A stretch of DNA of 64,000 nt, taken from positions 140,604 to 204,603 of the forward strand of contig JAKBWB010000005.1 in NCBI GenBank assembly GCA_021843755.1. The letters run 5' to 3'. This stretch comes from Pseudomonadota bacterium (lineage in GTDB: Bacteria; Pseudomonadota; Gammaproteobacteria; Steroidobacterales; Steroidobacteraceae). Positions 46,917 to 56,875 of this stretch are shown here, one piece after another (positions within the stretch are counted from its first letter, which is position 1; the number at the start of each line of letters is the position of its first letter). The notes under the pieces were generated by a model. That model saw nothing but the letters and a program-made list of their open reading frames with translations. It had not been told where the DNA came from and did no database searches. The position numbers and the translations under genes are program-made.

Positions 46917-49340
46917 TCACCCGTGGCGTTTCCCCGAACGCCGCGGTCTGCGCGTCACACAGAACACCGGCCGGCCGGGATTCTCCCGCTGCTGCTCCGC
47001 GCACAGCCGCTGCCAATGGTGGTATTCGCTGCGCGTCGCCGGGCCCCGAGGCTCCTGACCGTTGAGCCAGAAATCGAACCAGTCGACACTCTCGCCCGAC
47101 GCCACCGAGATGCTCATGGGCACTTGCATGATGTGCTCATCCTTTATCCGCCCATCCAGCACCAGCATCTGCACCGGCCTCCTCAGTTCCCGCAGCCCAT
47201 GCAGCCACTCCCACTCGTACAGCGCAATGACCCGGTGGTGCGGGATGACGAGTAAGAGCGGCGTGTGCACACGGTTCACATGAAGGATGGGCGCCCGCCT
47301 CACCCAGTTTGTCAATGTCCTTCCGAACGGCGGCCCACCGTATAGCGACTGATCATCAACGGAATTCTGCAAACTCAGCATATACTCCATGGGACTTCCA
47401 TCCCCGCCCTCCGTCACCGATGCGGCCGCGAATAGGGCCGGATCGTGCGTCAATGCCCAGTCCACGAAAAAGCAGGTATGACTGAAGCCGATGATGCCCA
47501 CTCTGCGCGGATCGATCAGCCCCTTCCCCGCCAAATACGCGATGGCCGTCCGATAGATCTTGACTGCTCTACGAACCTCTTCCAGTTGCCCGATCGTCCG
47601 GTTCTCGATCAGCCTATAATCCGTATCATCGACCTGCAGGACGAAAATGCCGTGCGCCGCCAGAGGTTGTGCCGCATCGGATGTCGGAAAGTCACCCCAG
47701 AATCCGAACAGACTTGGATCGAATCCATGTGTCTGAATCACCAGCGGGTAGCGCCGGCCCGGCTGATAATGCGGCGGGTAGTACAGTCCCGCGGTGATCG
47801 AATGGCCTTTCGACCAGTCCCAGGTCACCAGCCGCTCCCGGGCGAGCGCAATGCGGCGAAACTGCGGATTCAAATTCAATAGCACGTGCGCATGAGGACT
47901 GCCCTTCTTCCGATAATACAGCTCCGGAGGCGAGTTCAGACCCTCTCGCAGGAAGACATCGAGTGGCGGCGCTTCCTCGCCGCTCGTGGCACGCCAGCGA
48001 CCACCGGCCGTTTCCCGAAAATGAATCTCTCTTGGTGCGGGGCACATCGTGCTCATCGCCGACGGCCATCTGCCTTTTCTGGTCTGCGAGTGTCTCAGTT
48101 CAGTGTCGTAGCTGAAAATTTTGCTCTTGCATGCCAGGCCAGAACCGGTCCAGTTCAACGCGGCCTTACACCGCGAGTCAATCGGCGTGATCGCTCCGCT
48201 ACCGATGTTGACTTCCACTGTCTGCCGCCTCGATTCTACCTTCCGCTCAATGCCTTCATGCGCCTCGAAGGGCACCAGCGTCCTACTGATGATCACATTT
48301 CTGCTGTCCGGCGCCCACACTACAGGCCTACTCACGCCTGCCGGAACTGGCGAATTGAGCAGAATATGGCTGCGTCCCGTGCGTACGTTCACCAGGACCA
48401 ACCGAGAAAACGGGAAAAATTCAGTGCTCTTGTGTCTCTCTGCAGTTCCAAGCGCTGCGAATTGCATCTGAACCACTGGATCGGCGTACCGACGCCACAG
48501 CTTTGGAATTTTTCCGTTCGGAACCGTCTCCGGCACGATGACATAATGACCATTCGGTGACATCGACACACTGCGGCCGTCTAGCCCACCCAGGTCATAC
48601 GCAAAATGACTTCCCGGCATTGGCCGAATCTGGCGAATCCCTTGACGATCAGAGACGAACAACGTGCCGAACGTACGCGCCCACGGCTCTTTGAGTTCGC
48701 CGTTCATGACGGACATTAGACTCTGGACCGTAACGGGTAGTCCATGCACCATCGTCCTTCGGCTCCAAAGGCTCCGCGCGGGTCCGGACGCCCCATACGC
48801 CCACGCGGTCCCGGCTGAATCCATGCTGACGCTGATAATTGACGTCTTGCTGTGCGTCAAGACTTTCAGAGTTCGCGAGGCGACCGTGAACCGGTAAAGC
48901 TGCTGATGCCCCGCGTTGCGCGCGCCGAGGAACGTCAATGACCGACCGTTGCGAGCCCACGTCACCGTTCCCGGATCGATCCCCGGATAGTACGTCGAGG
49001 ATTTCATCGTGAGGACGGGCGAGGGCCCCACCGGTCCGCCCGGCCCCGTCTTCCACAAGAGCATCGTATATTCGTTCACGCCCAGGCTCACATTTCCCTT
49101 CCGTACTATCACCACGAACCGGTTCCCATGCGGTGAAAACGTCGCCACCGATTCATAGTCCGTTCCTATTCCGCACGCTGGCCCTCCGCGCATATATCCG
49201 ACAAACGCCAAGTTCGTCATGTCAACCCCATCGCGTACGGTCGCTGTAGCTCGACCGGCAGCGCCTGCCGCCACACTTGTCCACCCCGCGACAACCCCGA
49301 GGATTGCGACCGCCAACATCGAACCCCTGTTAACCCCCAT
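46917..49340 (-). CDS. Lasso peptide isopeptidase, copy 2 (S9 fold)
   Basis: 807 residues. Signal peptide (MGVNRGSMLAVAILGVVAG...), a long N-terminal propeller (about 30-520), then an alpha/beta hydrolase domain. The nucleophile Ser is in IGFSHTCFFVDWAL and the probable His in KDEHIMQVP. The layout and VDWALTHDP stretch match AtxE2-type isopeptidases, which open the Gly-Glu bond of a threaded lasso peptide. The loop that should hold the triad Asp reads VIPHHRV, with His where Asp is expected. GAGGAG lies 8 bases before the ATG at 49340. Last gene of the minus-strand unit, with lower GC than the housekeeping genes. Confidence 0.82.
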   Translation of the reverse strand: MGVNRGSMLAVAILGVVAGWTSVAAGAAGRATATVRDGVDMTNLAFVGYMRGGPACGIGTDYESVATFSPHGNRFVVIVRKGNVSLGVNEYTMLLWKTGPGGPVGPSPVLTMKSSTYYPGIDPGTVTWARNGRSLTFLGARNAGHQQLYRFTVASRTLKVLTHSKTSIISVSMDSAGTAWAYGASGPARSLWSRRTMVHGLPVTVQSLMSVMNGELKEPWARTFGTLFVSDRQGIRQIRPMPGSHFAYDLGGLDGRSVSMSPNGHYVIVPETVPNGKIPKLWRRYADPVVQMQFAALGTAERHKSTEFFPFSRLVLVNVRTGRSHILLNSPVPAGVSRPVVWAPDSRNVIISRTLVPFEAHEGIERKVESRRQTVEVNIGSGAITPIDSRCKAALNWTGSGLACKSKIFSYDTELRHSQTRKGRWPSAMSTMCPAPREIHFRETAGGRWRATSGEEAPPLDVFLREGLNSPPELYYRKKGSPHAHVLLNLNPQFRRIALARERLVTWDWSKGHSITAGLYYPPHYQPGRRYPLVIQTHGFDPSLFGFWGDFPTSDAAQPLAAHGIFVLQVDDTDYRLIENRTIGQLEEVRRAVKIYRTAIAYLAGKGLIDPRRVGIIGFSHTCFFVDWALTHDPALFAAASVTEGGDGSPMEYMLSLQNSVDDQSLYGGPPFGRTLTNWVRRAPILHVNRVHTPLLLVIPHHRVIALYEWEWLHGLRELRRPVQMLVLDGRIKDEHIMQVPMSISVASGESVDWFDFWLNGQEPRGPATRSEYHHWQRLCAEQQRENPGRPVFCVTRRPRRSGKRHG
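46948..47075. repeat. 128-bp segment identical to 49592-49719
   Basis: These bases near the 3' end of the isopeptidase copy 2 gene are identical to the matching part of copy 1, while other parts of the two genes differ at many positions. This points to recent gene conversion or partial duplication. Confidence 0.75.
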
Positions 49341-49467
49341 GACTCGACTCCTCTCAACTCCAGAGCGGTCTCTCACCGACCCCGGAGCACTCCACCGCCT
49401 CACCTACGCTCATCCACGCACGCCCGTCTGAACAACAGCGACCGCGCGTCTCGGCCGGAGAGCGGCG

Positions 49468-51975
49468 TCACCGGCGTCCACGAGCCACAACGTGGCGAAC
49501 TTTCCGGCGATCACCCGCAGAACCCGCTTTCCGCCGCGGATCAGCTGGAGGCACCGCCGACAGATCGTGGCGGCTCGCAGCACGCCGCGGGCTGCGCGTC
49601 ACACAGAACACCGGCCGGCCGGGATTCTCCCGCTGCTGCTCCGCGCACAGCCGCTGCCAATGGTGGTATTCGCTGCGCGTCGCCGGGCCCCGAGGCTCCT
49701 GACCGTTGAGCCAGAAATCAAACCAGTCGACGCTCTCGCCCGATGCCACAGCGATACTTTCCGGAAGCCGCATGGTGTGCAGGTCCTTGATGCGGCCATC
49801 CAGCACCAGCATCTGTACCGGCCTGCGCAGTTCCCGAAGCCCGTGCAGCCACTCCCACTCGAACAGCGTGGTAACCGTGGGGTGCGGGTTGACGAGCAAC
49901 AGCGGCGCGCGCACGCGATTCACGTGAAAAATGGGACTCCACTTCACCCAGTTCGCCAGTGTCTTTCCGAAGGGCGGCCCTCCGTATAAGGACCGCGTAA
50001 TGACAGAACCCGCCATGCTCAGCATATATTCCATGGGGCTCCCGTCTCCGCCTTCCGTCACCGACGCCGCTGCAAACAGGTGCGGATCGTGCGTCAACGC
50101 CCAGTCCACGAAGAAGCAGGTATGACTGAAGCCGATGATGCCCACTCTCCGGGGATCGATCAGCCCCTTCCCTGCCAGATACGCGATGGCCGTCCGATAG
50201 ATCTCCATGGCCCGTCGGACTTCTTCGAGCTGACCGGTCCCGGGTTTCTCCTGCAAACGCAGTGACGCATCATTGACTTGCAGCACGAAAATGCCGTGCG
50301 CCGCCAAAGGCTGCGCCGCGTTCGACGTGGGAAACGCACCCCAGTACCCGAAGCGCCAGGACTGGAACCCATGCGTCTGAATCACCAGCGGGTAGCGCCG
50401 ACCCGGCTGATAATGCGGCGGGTAATACAGTCCCGCGGTGATCGAATGGCCTTTGGCCCAGTCCCAGGTCACCAGCCGCTCCCGGGCGAGCGCAATGCGG
50501 CGAAACTGCGGATTCAAATTCAATAGCACGTGCGCATGAGAGCTGTTCCTCTTCCGGTCATACAGCTCCGGAGGCGAGTTCGGGCCCTCTCGCAGGAAGA
50601 CATGGAGTAGCGGCGCCTGCTCGGCGGTCGTGGCCCGCCAGCGCCCGTTTGGCGCCTCCTGAAAGTGGATGTCCTCGGGCTCAGGACAGAGCCGTCTCGA
50701 GACCTGCCCGCCCCTGGCGAGCGCACGTCGCACTTCGCCATTGAAACTCTTGATCGCACTCTTGCACTCCAGCCCCACTCTGGTCCAGCTGAGCGCCGCG
50801 GCGCATTGCCGGCCTATTGGCGTCACCGCACCGCTGCGAATGCTCACCTCCACCGTCTGCTGCACGGAATCCTCTTTCCACGCCGCCTGTCCCCCACCCC
50901 CGATCGGCAACACCGTGTGGCTGATGATCACATCCCGGCTGTCCGGTGACCACACGACCGGCACGCCCGACGCGCGCCTCGGGGCGTTGAGCAAAATCCG
51001 GCTCTTTCCCGTACGCACGTTCACCAGGACGAGTCGCGAAAACAATACGATGTCCTCGCTCTTATGCCGCTCCGCCGGTCCCAGCGCCTCGGAAAATGAC
51101 ATTTGTACAGTGGGGTTCGTGTACCGGCGCCAGGTGTCAGGAATTTCGCGATACGGCACCGTCTCCGGGACGATCACATAGCGGCCATTCGGGGACATCG
51201 ACACGCTGCGCGCGTCCTGCCCGGTCTGCTCATAGTCGAAGTGGCTGCCGGGCAGGGGCCGGATCCGGCGGGTCCCCCACGGACCCGAAACGTACAATGT
51301 ACTGAATTGCTCCGCCCACGGCTCCTTGATTTCGCCGAACAGGACGGACGGCATGCTCTGAGTCGTGACCGCCAGGCCATGCGCCATCGTGCCGCGGTTC
51401 CAGAGGCTCCGCGGGGCGCCGACGGCCCCATATGCCCACGCGGTGCCGGCCGAATCCATGCTGAAACTGATCAGCGAGGTCTTGCTGTGCGTCAAGGCCT
51501 GCAGCGTCCTCGAGGCGAGCGTGAAACGATACAGCTGCTCATGTCCCGCGCCGCGCGTCCCGAGGAATGTCATGGATTTCCCGGTACGGCTCCAGGTTAT
51601 CGTTGCCGGATCGATTCCCGGGTAGTACGTCGACGAACTCATCGTGAGAAGACGCCAGGGTCCTACGGGACCTTTCGCTCCCGTCTTCCACAAGAGCAGC
51701 GTGTACTCGTCCACCCTGCCCCTCAAGCTGCCCCGCTCGAGCACCACCACAAATCGCCTCCCATGCGGCGAGAAGGTCGCCACCGATTGATGGTCCGTCC
51801 CAATGCCGCACGGTGGCCCACCGGTCAGATAGGCACCAAACGCCAAATTCCGCATATCGATGCCGTCGCGGACCGTTGCCGGGGCTCGCGCGCCGGCGCC
51901 GGCCGCGACGCCGGCCCACCCCATACCCACCCCGAGAACCGCAACACCCCACATCCTGAGACTGTTCGCACGCAT
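49468..51975 (-). CDS. Lasso peptide isopeptidase, copy 1 (S9 fold)
   Basis: 835 residues, paralogous to the gene that follows it. Signal peptide MRANSLRMWGVAVLGVGMGWAGVAAGA, propeller, and hydrolase domain with Ser in IGFSHTCFFVDWAL and a His in KDLHTMRLP. The Asp loop reads VNPHPTV, again without Asp. A basic 33-residue extension (from SRHDLSAVPP) follows the shared C-terminus and looks added. Two exported isopeptidases could differ in substrate, or one could be drifting. It lies between the TonB receptor and copy 2, all on the minus strand, so uptake and opening of the lasso peptide are probably one expression unit. Confidence 0.82.
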   Translation of the reverse strand: MRANSLRMWGVAVLGVGMGWAGVAAGAGARAPATVRDGIDMRNLAFGAYLTGGPPCGIGTDHQSVATFSPHGRRFVVVLERGSLRGRVDEYTLLLWKTGAKGPVGPWRLLTMSSSTYYPGIDPATITWSRTGKSMTFLGTRGAGHEQLYRFTLASRTLQALTHSKTSLISFSMDSAGTAWAYGAVGAPRSLWNRGTMAHGLAVTTQSMPSVLFGEIKEPWAEQFSTLYVSGPWGTRRIRPLPGSHFDYEQTGQDARSVSMSPNGRYVIVPETVPYREIPDTWRRYTNPTVQMSFSEALGPAERHKSEDIVLFSRLVLVNVRTGKSRILLNAPRRASGVPVVWSPDSRDVIISHTVLPIGGGGQAAWKEDSVQQTVEVSIRSGAVTPIGRQCAAALSWTRVGLECKSAIKSFNGEVRRALARGGQVSRRLCPEPEDIHFQEAPNGRWRATTAEQAPLLHVFLREGPNSPPELYDRKRNSSHAHVLLNLNPQFRRIALARERLVTWDWAKGHSITAGLYYPPHYQPGRRYPLVIQTHGFQSWRFGYWGAFPTSNAAQPLAAHGIFVLQVNDASLRLQEKPGTGQLEEVRRAMEIYRTAIAYLAGKGLIDPRRVGIIGFSHTCFFVDWALTHDPHLFAAASVTEGGDGSPMEYMLSMAGSVITRSLYGGPPFGKTLANWVKWSPIFHVNRVRAPLLLVNPHPTVTTLFEWEWLHGLRELRRPVQMLVLDGRIKDLHTMRLPESIAVASGESVDWFDFWLNGQEPRGPATRSEYHHWQRLCAEQQRENPGRPVFCVTRSPRRAASRHDLSAVPPADPRRKAGSAGDRRKVRHVVARGRR
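49592..49719. repeat. 128-bp segment identical to 46948-47075
   Basis: Partner of the identical tract in isopeptidase copy 2. A second highly similar tract runs through about 50,040-50,540 (matching about 47,400-47,900) with only scattered differences. Confidence 0.75.
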
Positions 51976-52044
51976 GAGTCACTGCCTCTCACCGTCAGAA
52001 TCGATACTCACAGACCGCCGCTGATCGCAGGTTTTCCGCGACCG

Positions 52045-55044
52045 TCACCAATGCACGCCGGCTTGTACATACAGCGATCGCCCAATGATGCTCATTTCCG
52101 CCGCATCGAATCCCGCAAACCCGTTTTCGAAATTGGAGAACTGCGCCCCCCTGTTGAATAAATTTGTTGCCCCTGCCTCCACGTACGTGCCTCTCAGGTA
52201 CTCGTCACTGTCCGTGAATTCACGCCCCAGCGCCCAGCGCACGTTGGCATCCACGATCCAGAAATTGCCGATCTCCCGCAGGCTGTCATAGTCGCGATAC
52301 TTTCCCGTGTAGTACCCATCCATGACCGCCGACACCGCCCTGCCCGACCAGCCGAGTGAGATCGTCCCCTTCCACCTCGGCGTCCAGTCGCCGTCGTCTT
52401 GCGCCTTACTCACTGACTCTACCGGGGGCGCGCCCGCCACGAGCGCTTGTCGATAACGGTACGTCTCGGTGGCATTCAGCCCGAGCGACCACTTGCCGGG
52501 GCCGAGCTTCCGCGCGTAATTCGCCTGGTAGTCCAGGCCGGACACGTCAATGGAGCCGAAATTTGCATAAGAATCGTTGACCTGTACGACTTGCCCGGCG
52601 GAATTGGTGATCACTCGACCGGGAAAGAGTCTCGCATTGTCGACGATTACCTGCGCGCTCAAGCTTTGGATGACGTTGGTTTCTCGATCGGTCCATTGGG
52701 TAATCGCCAGCCTCAGCCCCGGCACAGCGCCGCTGACGTACACCAGGCCAAAGGTGCTCGAGCTGCCTGTAATCGCATTCAGACCCGTGTTACCGCCGCC
52801 GATGATTTCAATGGATTCCGGCGCGTGTGTGACCGGATTTGTGATCAACGCCTGCTCAGACACCTGGGCGCCGTACAATTCGAGCAATGTCGGGGCATCG
52901 AATGCATTGGCGTAGGTTCCGCGCAACAGGAGCGAGTCGGTTGGCTCGATCTTGACGCCGAACTGGTAGGTGTTTGCGTTTCCGAAGTCACTGTAATGAT
53001 CGTGACGGCCGGCCATTGTGACCGTCATGAAGTGCCGGGTAACGCGTCCAATTTTTCCGATCACCGGCACCCGCGCCTCGGCAAATTCGGCGCTATATTG
53101 CCTGCTGTAGTTGAGTTTCGTATTCGGCGGACTTACTCCGTCATTCACCAGATTGTCATATAGGGCGCTTCGAACGTAGTCTGCGCCGACAACGGCTTTC
53201 ACGGGCCCAGCCGGGAGCCGCACGATGCGCCCGCGGACGTAGGCCTCGGCCGATTCGTCTTTGCCCATCTGCTTGTATATTTCATTACCAAAGAGGGAAT
53301 CGAGCAGGGACGACGAAGCGGGCGGACCATTGACAAATGGATTCAACGCCGTGGCGGGGTTGGGCGAATTCAGCGCATTTTGAATCGCGACATTATTTGG
53401 AATCGAGTATGAACTCAGCACGCGCGTCCAGTCCCTGGACTCCCACGCGGAAATCTCCCAGTGCCACCGATGATCGAGAGTGCCCTTGACGCCGACCAGC
53501 GGTCGAAAGAAGTCCGTCTCGTCGTTGTACCTGGCAGGAATACCGCGCAACGAGTCTGCCACGCCAACCGTCTCGCCGAATGGATTGTAGGGATTCTCGG
53601 CGGAGACAGTGAACTCCTGGAAGCCTGCAGTTCCGAACAGAAAGGGATAATTCGGCAGGACGCTCTCGGTGAAGTGAGTATAGACGATCTCGGTGAAGGC
53701 GCTGACATGCGCCGCGATTCTGATGTGCCCCTCGACGACGATGCCCTCGCGATGCCGAGCCGGCTGGAGCGACTCTCCGTACAGGAGCGCGCACTCGTTT
53801 AACGCCCCGTAGGTAAACTGCGACAGTGCCGGCTTGCCGGCCGTCGCCGACCCATTGACCTCGGCATACGTCGCGTCGCTCCCCGGCGGTGCGCCCGGCA
53901 GCGGCGCGCCATTGGTCGAGAACACATTTCCCGGAAAACACGCCGGGTAGTTATTATCGGGTCCCCCGAAGCTGCGATAATCATTGCTCGCCGTCAGGAG
54001 ACGGTCGGCGCTCGACAGGCCGCTGTCGACCCCGTAGCTGCCAATCACCGACAGACCGCCGCGCCGCCATTGCCTTCCCCAGGCCACGCTCGTGCGCATG
54101 TTCCCCAGATCCTTCGCCCAGTCGTATCGGACGTTCGCCGCGAATCCGTTGAAGTGCTTCTTCAGAATGATGTTCACGACGCCCCCGATGGCATCGGAAC
54201 CGTAAATCGCGGAGGATCCTGTCGGGTCGACCTCGATTTTGCCGACAGCGGCCAGCGGAATATCGTTCAGGTCGAAGAACTCACCGTTCGATATGCCGGA
54301 GTTCTCGAGACGTCTTCCGTTCAAAAGTACGAGGGTCGTCCCGAGCGGAAGTCCCCTGAGACTGACGGTTCCATAATAGCCGTAGGCCGTCGAACTCGAC
54401 TCGACGGGCGCTTGCGGCAGCGTCGAGAGGAACGAGGCAATCGAATTCCTGCCGCTCTGATCGATGGCCTTGCGGTTGTAGATCAACACTTCCTGTGAGG
54501 TGTACTTGGAAGTCGTGGGCAGCCGCGAGCCGGTGACGATCACTTCCTGCAGCGCGGCCGCATGTGCTTTTCGATGGTTGTATTCAGGCCGACTCGCGCT
54601 CCGATGCGGTCCGGCGGCGCGGCCGGCAGCCGGGGGATCATCCGCGGACATCGTTCGACTGTCGCGACGCGATACGAGCGCGTGGCGTGCGCGGCCCGAC
54701 GCACTGCCGTTGCGAAGTCCCGCTTCGGCATCAGGCTTCGGCACCACGCGCACGGTGTCGGAATCCACGTACACGGCAACCAACCGGGTGCCGGCCAGGA
54801 GTCGCGCAAAGGCGGCCTTCGGGGTGAGGTCCGCCTGCAGCGCATCGGCCTTCAGTCCGGCGACCTCCGAAGGATCGTAGTAAACGTTCAGTCCCGCCTC
54901 GGTTGCGAGGTCCTGCAGGGCCTGCGCCAGCGGCTCGGCCGGCAGATTGAAGCGAATTTGCGCGGCGGCAATGAGTGGGCAGGCGCTCAGGAGGATCGAC
55001 GCGATCCACGCCGAGCCCCTGCGAGACCCGATCGTTCTGGACAT
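52045..55044 (-). CDS. TonB-dependent receptor with STN signalling domain, probable lasso peptide importer
   Basis: 999 residues. Signal peptide (ILLSACPLIAAAQ), then an STN domain (about 28-85: FNLPAEPLAQALQDLATEAGLNVYYD), a Ser/Arg-rich linker, a plug from EVIVTGSRLPTTSKYTSQEVLIYNR to about residue 280 (VSLRGLPLGTTLVLLNGRRLE), and a 22-strand barrel ending in the aromatic YVQAGVHW. An STN domain passes a binding signal to a FecR-type protein. Next to lasso isopeptidases the ligand is most likely the lasso peptide. GGAGAA lies 7 bases before the ATG at 55044. Composition is less GC-rich than in the flanks. Confidence 0.88.
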   Translation of the reverse strand: MSRTIGSRRGSAWIASILLSACPLIAAAQIRFNLPAEPLAQALQDLATEAGLNVYYDPSEVAGLKADALQADLTPKAAFARLLAGTRLVAVYVDSDTVRVVPKPDAEAGLRNGSASGRARHALVSRRDSRTMSADDPPAAGRAAGPHRSASRPEYNHRKAHAAALQEVIVTGSRLPTTSKYTSQEVLIYNRKAIDQSGRNSIASFLSTLPQAPVESSSTAYGYYGTVSLRGLPLGTTLVLLNGRRLENSGISNGEFFDLNDIPLAAVGKIEVDPTGSSAIYGSDAIGGVVNIILKKHFNGFAANVRYDWAKDLGNMRTSVAWGRQWRRGGLSVIGSYGVDSGLSSADRLLTASNDYRSFGGPDNNYPACFPGNVFSTNGAPLPGAPPGSDATYAEVNGSATAGKPALSQFTYGALNECALLYGESLQPARHREGIVVEGHIRIAAHVSAFTEIVYTHFTESVLPNYPFLFGTAGFQEFTVSAENPYNPFGETVGVADSLRGIPARYNDETDFFRPLVGVKGTLDHRWHWEISAWESRDWTRVLSSYSIPNNVAIQNALNSPNPATALNPFVNGPPASSSLLDSLFGNEIYKQMGKDESAEAYVRGRIVRLPAGPVKAVVGADYVRSALYDNLVNDGVSPPNTKLNYSRQYSAEFAEARVPVIGKIGRVTRHFMTVTMAGRHDHYSDFGNANTYQFGVKIEPTDSLLLRGTYANAFDAPTLLELYGAQVSEQALITNPVTHAPESIEIIGGGNTGLNAITGSSSTFGLVYVSGAVPGLRLAITQWTDRETNVIQSLSAQVIVDNARLFPGRVITNSAGQVVQVNDSYANFGSIDVSGLDYQANYARKLGPGKWSLGLNATETYRYRQALVAGAPPVESVSKAQDDGDWTPRWKGTISLGWSGRAVSAVMDGYYTGKYRDYDSLREIGNFWIVDANVRWALGREFTDSDEYLRGTYVEAGATNLFNRGAQFSNFENGFAGFDAAEMSIIGRSLYVQAGVHW

Positions 55045-55343
55045 AGCGAGCTTCTCCGGCAGTCCATCGCACATGGATTGATTTGTGTTGCGACTGTGGC
55101 CGTAATGACGGGCATTACGGGCCCCCTGTCGTCGAAGACGCCGCAGCGCGTCAAAAGCCTCAATGGCGAGGACCGCACGGAAGAGAGGAACTCGATTTAC
55201 GGCACACCGCGGCGGATGGCACGCGGATGTGCCGCGGGAACGCTATGCCTGCGTTTCGTTTGTTCCGTCCGGGTTATCCGTACCGCAGAGCGCGGGACAT
55301 CAGGCGTCCGTATGCATGTACACTTTGGCGTATGCGATAGACG
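55045..55343. other. Gap between fecR-like and TonB receptor genes
   Basis: There is no gene in these 299 bases. The length leaves room for a promoter for the receptor and isopeptidases separate from fecI-fecR, as in other Fec-type systems where the sigma factor drives the receptor gene. I found no hexamers I would defend. Confidence 0.3.
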
Positions 55344-56369
55344 TCAGGGACGATGGTCTGATGTCCCGTCCGGAACTCTCGTGCGCGGCTCCAGGATCCA
55401 TGTGTCGCCTCGCGCGATCAGGCGCAAATGGTGAGCCTCGGCGACTGAGCGGACGAAGCTCTTCGCGGCGCTGAGCCGGAACACACCCCCGACACGCAGA
55501 GCCTGGAGCTGGGGCGCACCCAATATGATTTTGCAGCGGTTGTACCGGTTGAAGTGTCGGGCCGCGACCGCCAGCGGCGTGTTGTTAAAGATCAGCTCGT
55601 CTCGCAGCCACGCGGTGGCCTGGGCCGCCGGCTCGGCCCGCAGCGTGGGCGGAGCGTGCGGGCGCAGGAGTAGGCGCGTGCCGGCCGTGACCAGCAGGAC
55701 GGTCCCCAACGACACCTTGGGCACGCGGTCGGCCACGTCGAGCGGCGCGACCGCCACGCGTCCCTTGATCACCGTGACCGTCAGGGTTGCGCCGACCTTT
55801 CCGCGCCGGACCACGAAAGAGGTGCCGAGGTCTATCACCTTCCGGTTGCCGGCCAGGACCACGAAGGGCCGTCCGGGATTGTGCACCACCTGAAAATAGG
55901 CCTCGCCGTAGCGCAGGATCACGCGGCGCGTGCCCCGGCCATAGCGCACGACGATGCGGCTGTTCGTGTCGAGCGTCACCCACGAGCCATCGGCCAGCTC
56001 GATCGTCTTCTGCTCCCCGGCCCCGGTGCTCACGATCGTGCGCGCCAGCACGTGCCGCGCCCAAAGCGCGATGGCGAGGCTGGCCGCGAGGCCCGCCGCG
56101 ACGCTCCAGCCGAAACGCCTGCGCCGCTGCGAGCCACGGGATCCGGCGAATCGGCGCCCGAGGCGAAACGGCACGCCGCCGGTGTCCGTCCAGACGTCGG
56201 TGGCACGCTCGAATTCCGCGGCATGTGCCGGATGCTCCGCGAGCCACCGGCGCAATCCGCTCTCGGTATCCCGCGTTCGATCGGGACCGTGCAGTCTGGC
56301 GAGCCATGCGGCCGCTTCGGCCCGCACCCGCCGATCGCTGTGCGCACGCTCGGATGCGGCGGCACTCAT
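55344..56369 (-). CDS. FecR-like anti-sigma/transmembrane sensor
   Basis: 341 residues. The N-terminal cytosolic domain contains AAAWLARLHGPDRTRDTESGLRRWLAEHPAHAAEFERA, the DUF4880 part that holds the sigma factor. One membrane helix is near residues 88-110 (AAGLAASLAIALWARHVLA). The periplasmic FecR domain includes AGEQKTIELADGSWVTLDTNS and RRVILRYGEAYFQV; the C-terminal domain reads FNRYNRCKIILG. It should sense ligand-loaded TonB receptor through the STN domain and release FecI. Its ATG overlaps the sigma factor stop (ATGA). Confidence 0.9.
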   Translation of the reverse strand: MSAAASERAHSDRRVRAEAAAWLARLHGPDRTRDTESGLRRWLAEHPAHAAEFERATDVWTDTGGVPFRLGRRFAGSRGSQRRRRFGWSVAAGLAASLAIALWARHVLARTIVSTGAGEQKTIELADGSWVTLDTNSRIVVRYGRGTRRVILRYGEAYFQVVHNPGRPFVVLAGNRKVIDLGTSFVVRRGKVGATLTVTVIKGRVAVAPLDVADRVPKVSLGTVLLVTAGTRLLLRPHAPPTLRAEPAAQATAWLRDELIFNNTPLAVAARHFNRYNRCKIILGAPQLQALRVGGVFRLSAAKSFVRSVAEAHHLRLIARGDTWILEPRTRVPDGTSDHRP

Positions 56370-56875
56370 GTCGCGTCCCTCAGATCCATGAGCGCCACGA
56401 TGGCCCGTGCGACCGACTTCTCGATCGTACTGACCGACACGCCATAGGTCGCGGCCAGTTCGTCATAACTGTATCCGGCGCGGTGGGCGAGATAGATATC
56501 CCGCGTCCGCGGGCTGACCGCCTCGAGCACCTTCGTCACCTCATTGAGACGCTGCTCGGCCGCCAAAACCTCATCCGGCGCGGGCGTGGCCGCCACCAGC
56601 GGCAGGATATCCGCCAGCTCCTCGACCGGCTGCCCGGCCGCCGGATGGCGGGACTCGGCGCGATAACGGCTGATGGACAGATTGATGACGGTGCGCTGCA
56701 GGAATCCCGCCTCGTTGCGAACCTCTTCCCTGCGGCAGTATTCCATCAGGCGCAGAAACGCTTCCTGAATCAGATCCTCCGCGTCTTCCGCGGAGCGGCC
56801 GTGCCGTCGCAACAGCCTTCGCAGCCGCGCAAAGCCCGGCGGGCGCGCGAGCACTCTTTCTTTTCGCGAGGACAT
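56366..56875 (-). CDS. ECF sigma factor, FecI-like
   Basis: 169 residues. Region 2 is DAEDLIQEAFLRLMEYCRRE (core binding and -10 reading); region 4 is LEAVSPRTRDIYLAHRAGYSYDELAATYGVSVSTIEKSVARAIVAL (-35 reading). It lies in an overlapping pair with fecR, so the FecR-like protein is its partner. The probable target is the promoter of the TonB receptor and isopeptidase genes. It is the first gene of the minus-strand unit and is divergent from a second sigma gene. Confidence 0.92.
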   Translation of the reverse strand: MSSRKERVLARPPGFARLRRLLRRHGRSAEDAEDLIQEAFLRLMEYCRREEVRNEAGFLQRTVINLSISRYRAESRHPAAGQPVEELADILPLVAATPAPDEVLAAEQRLNEVTKVLEAVSPRTRDIYLAHRAGYSYDELAATYGVSVSTIEKSVARAIVALMDLRDAT

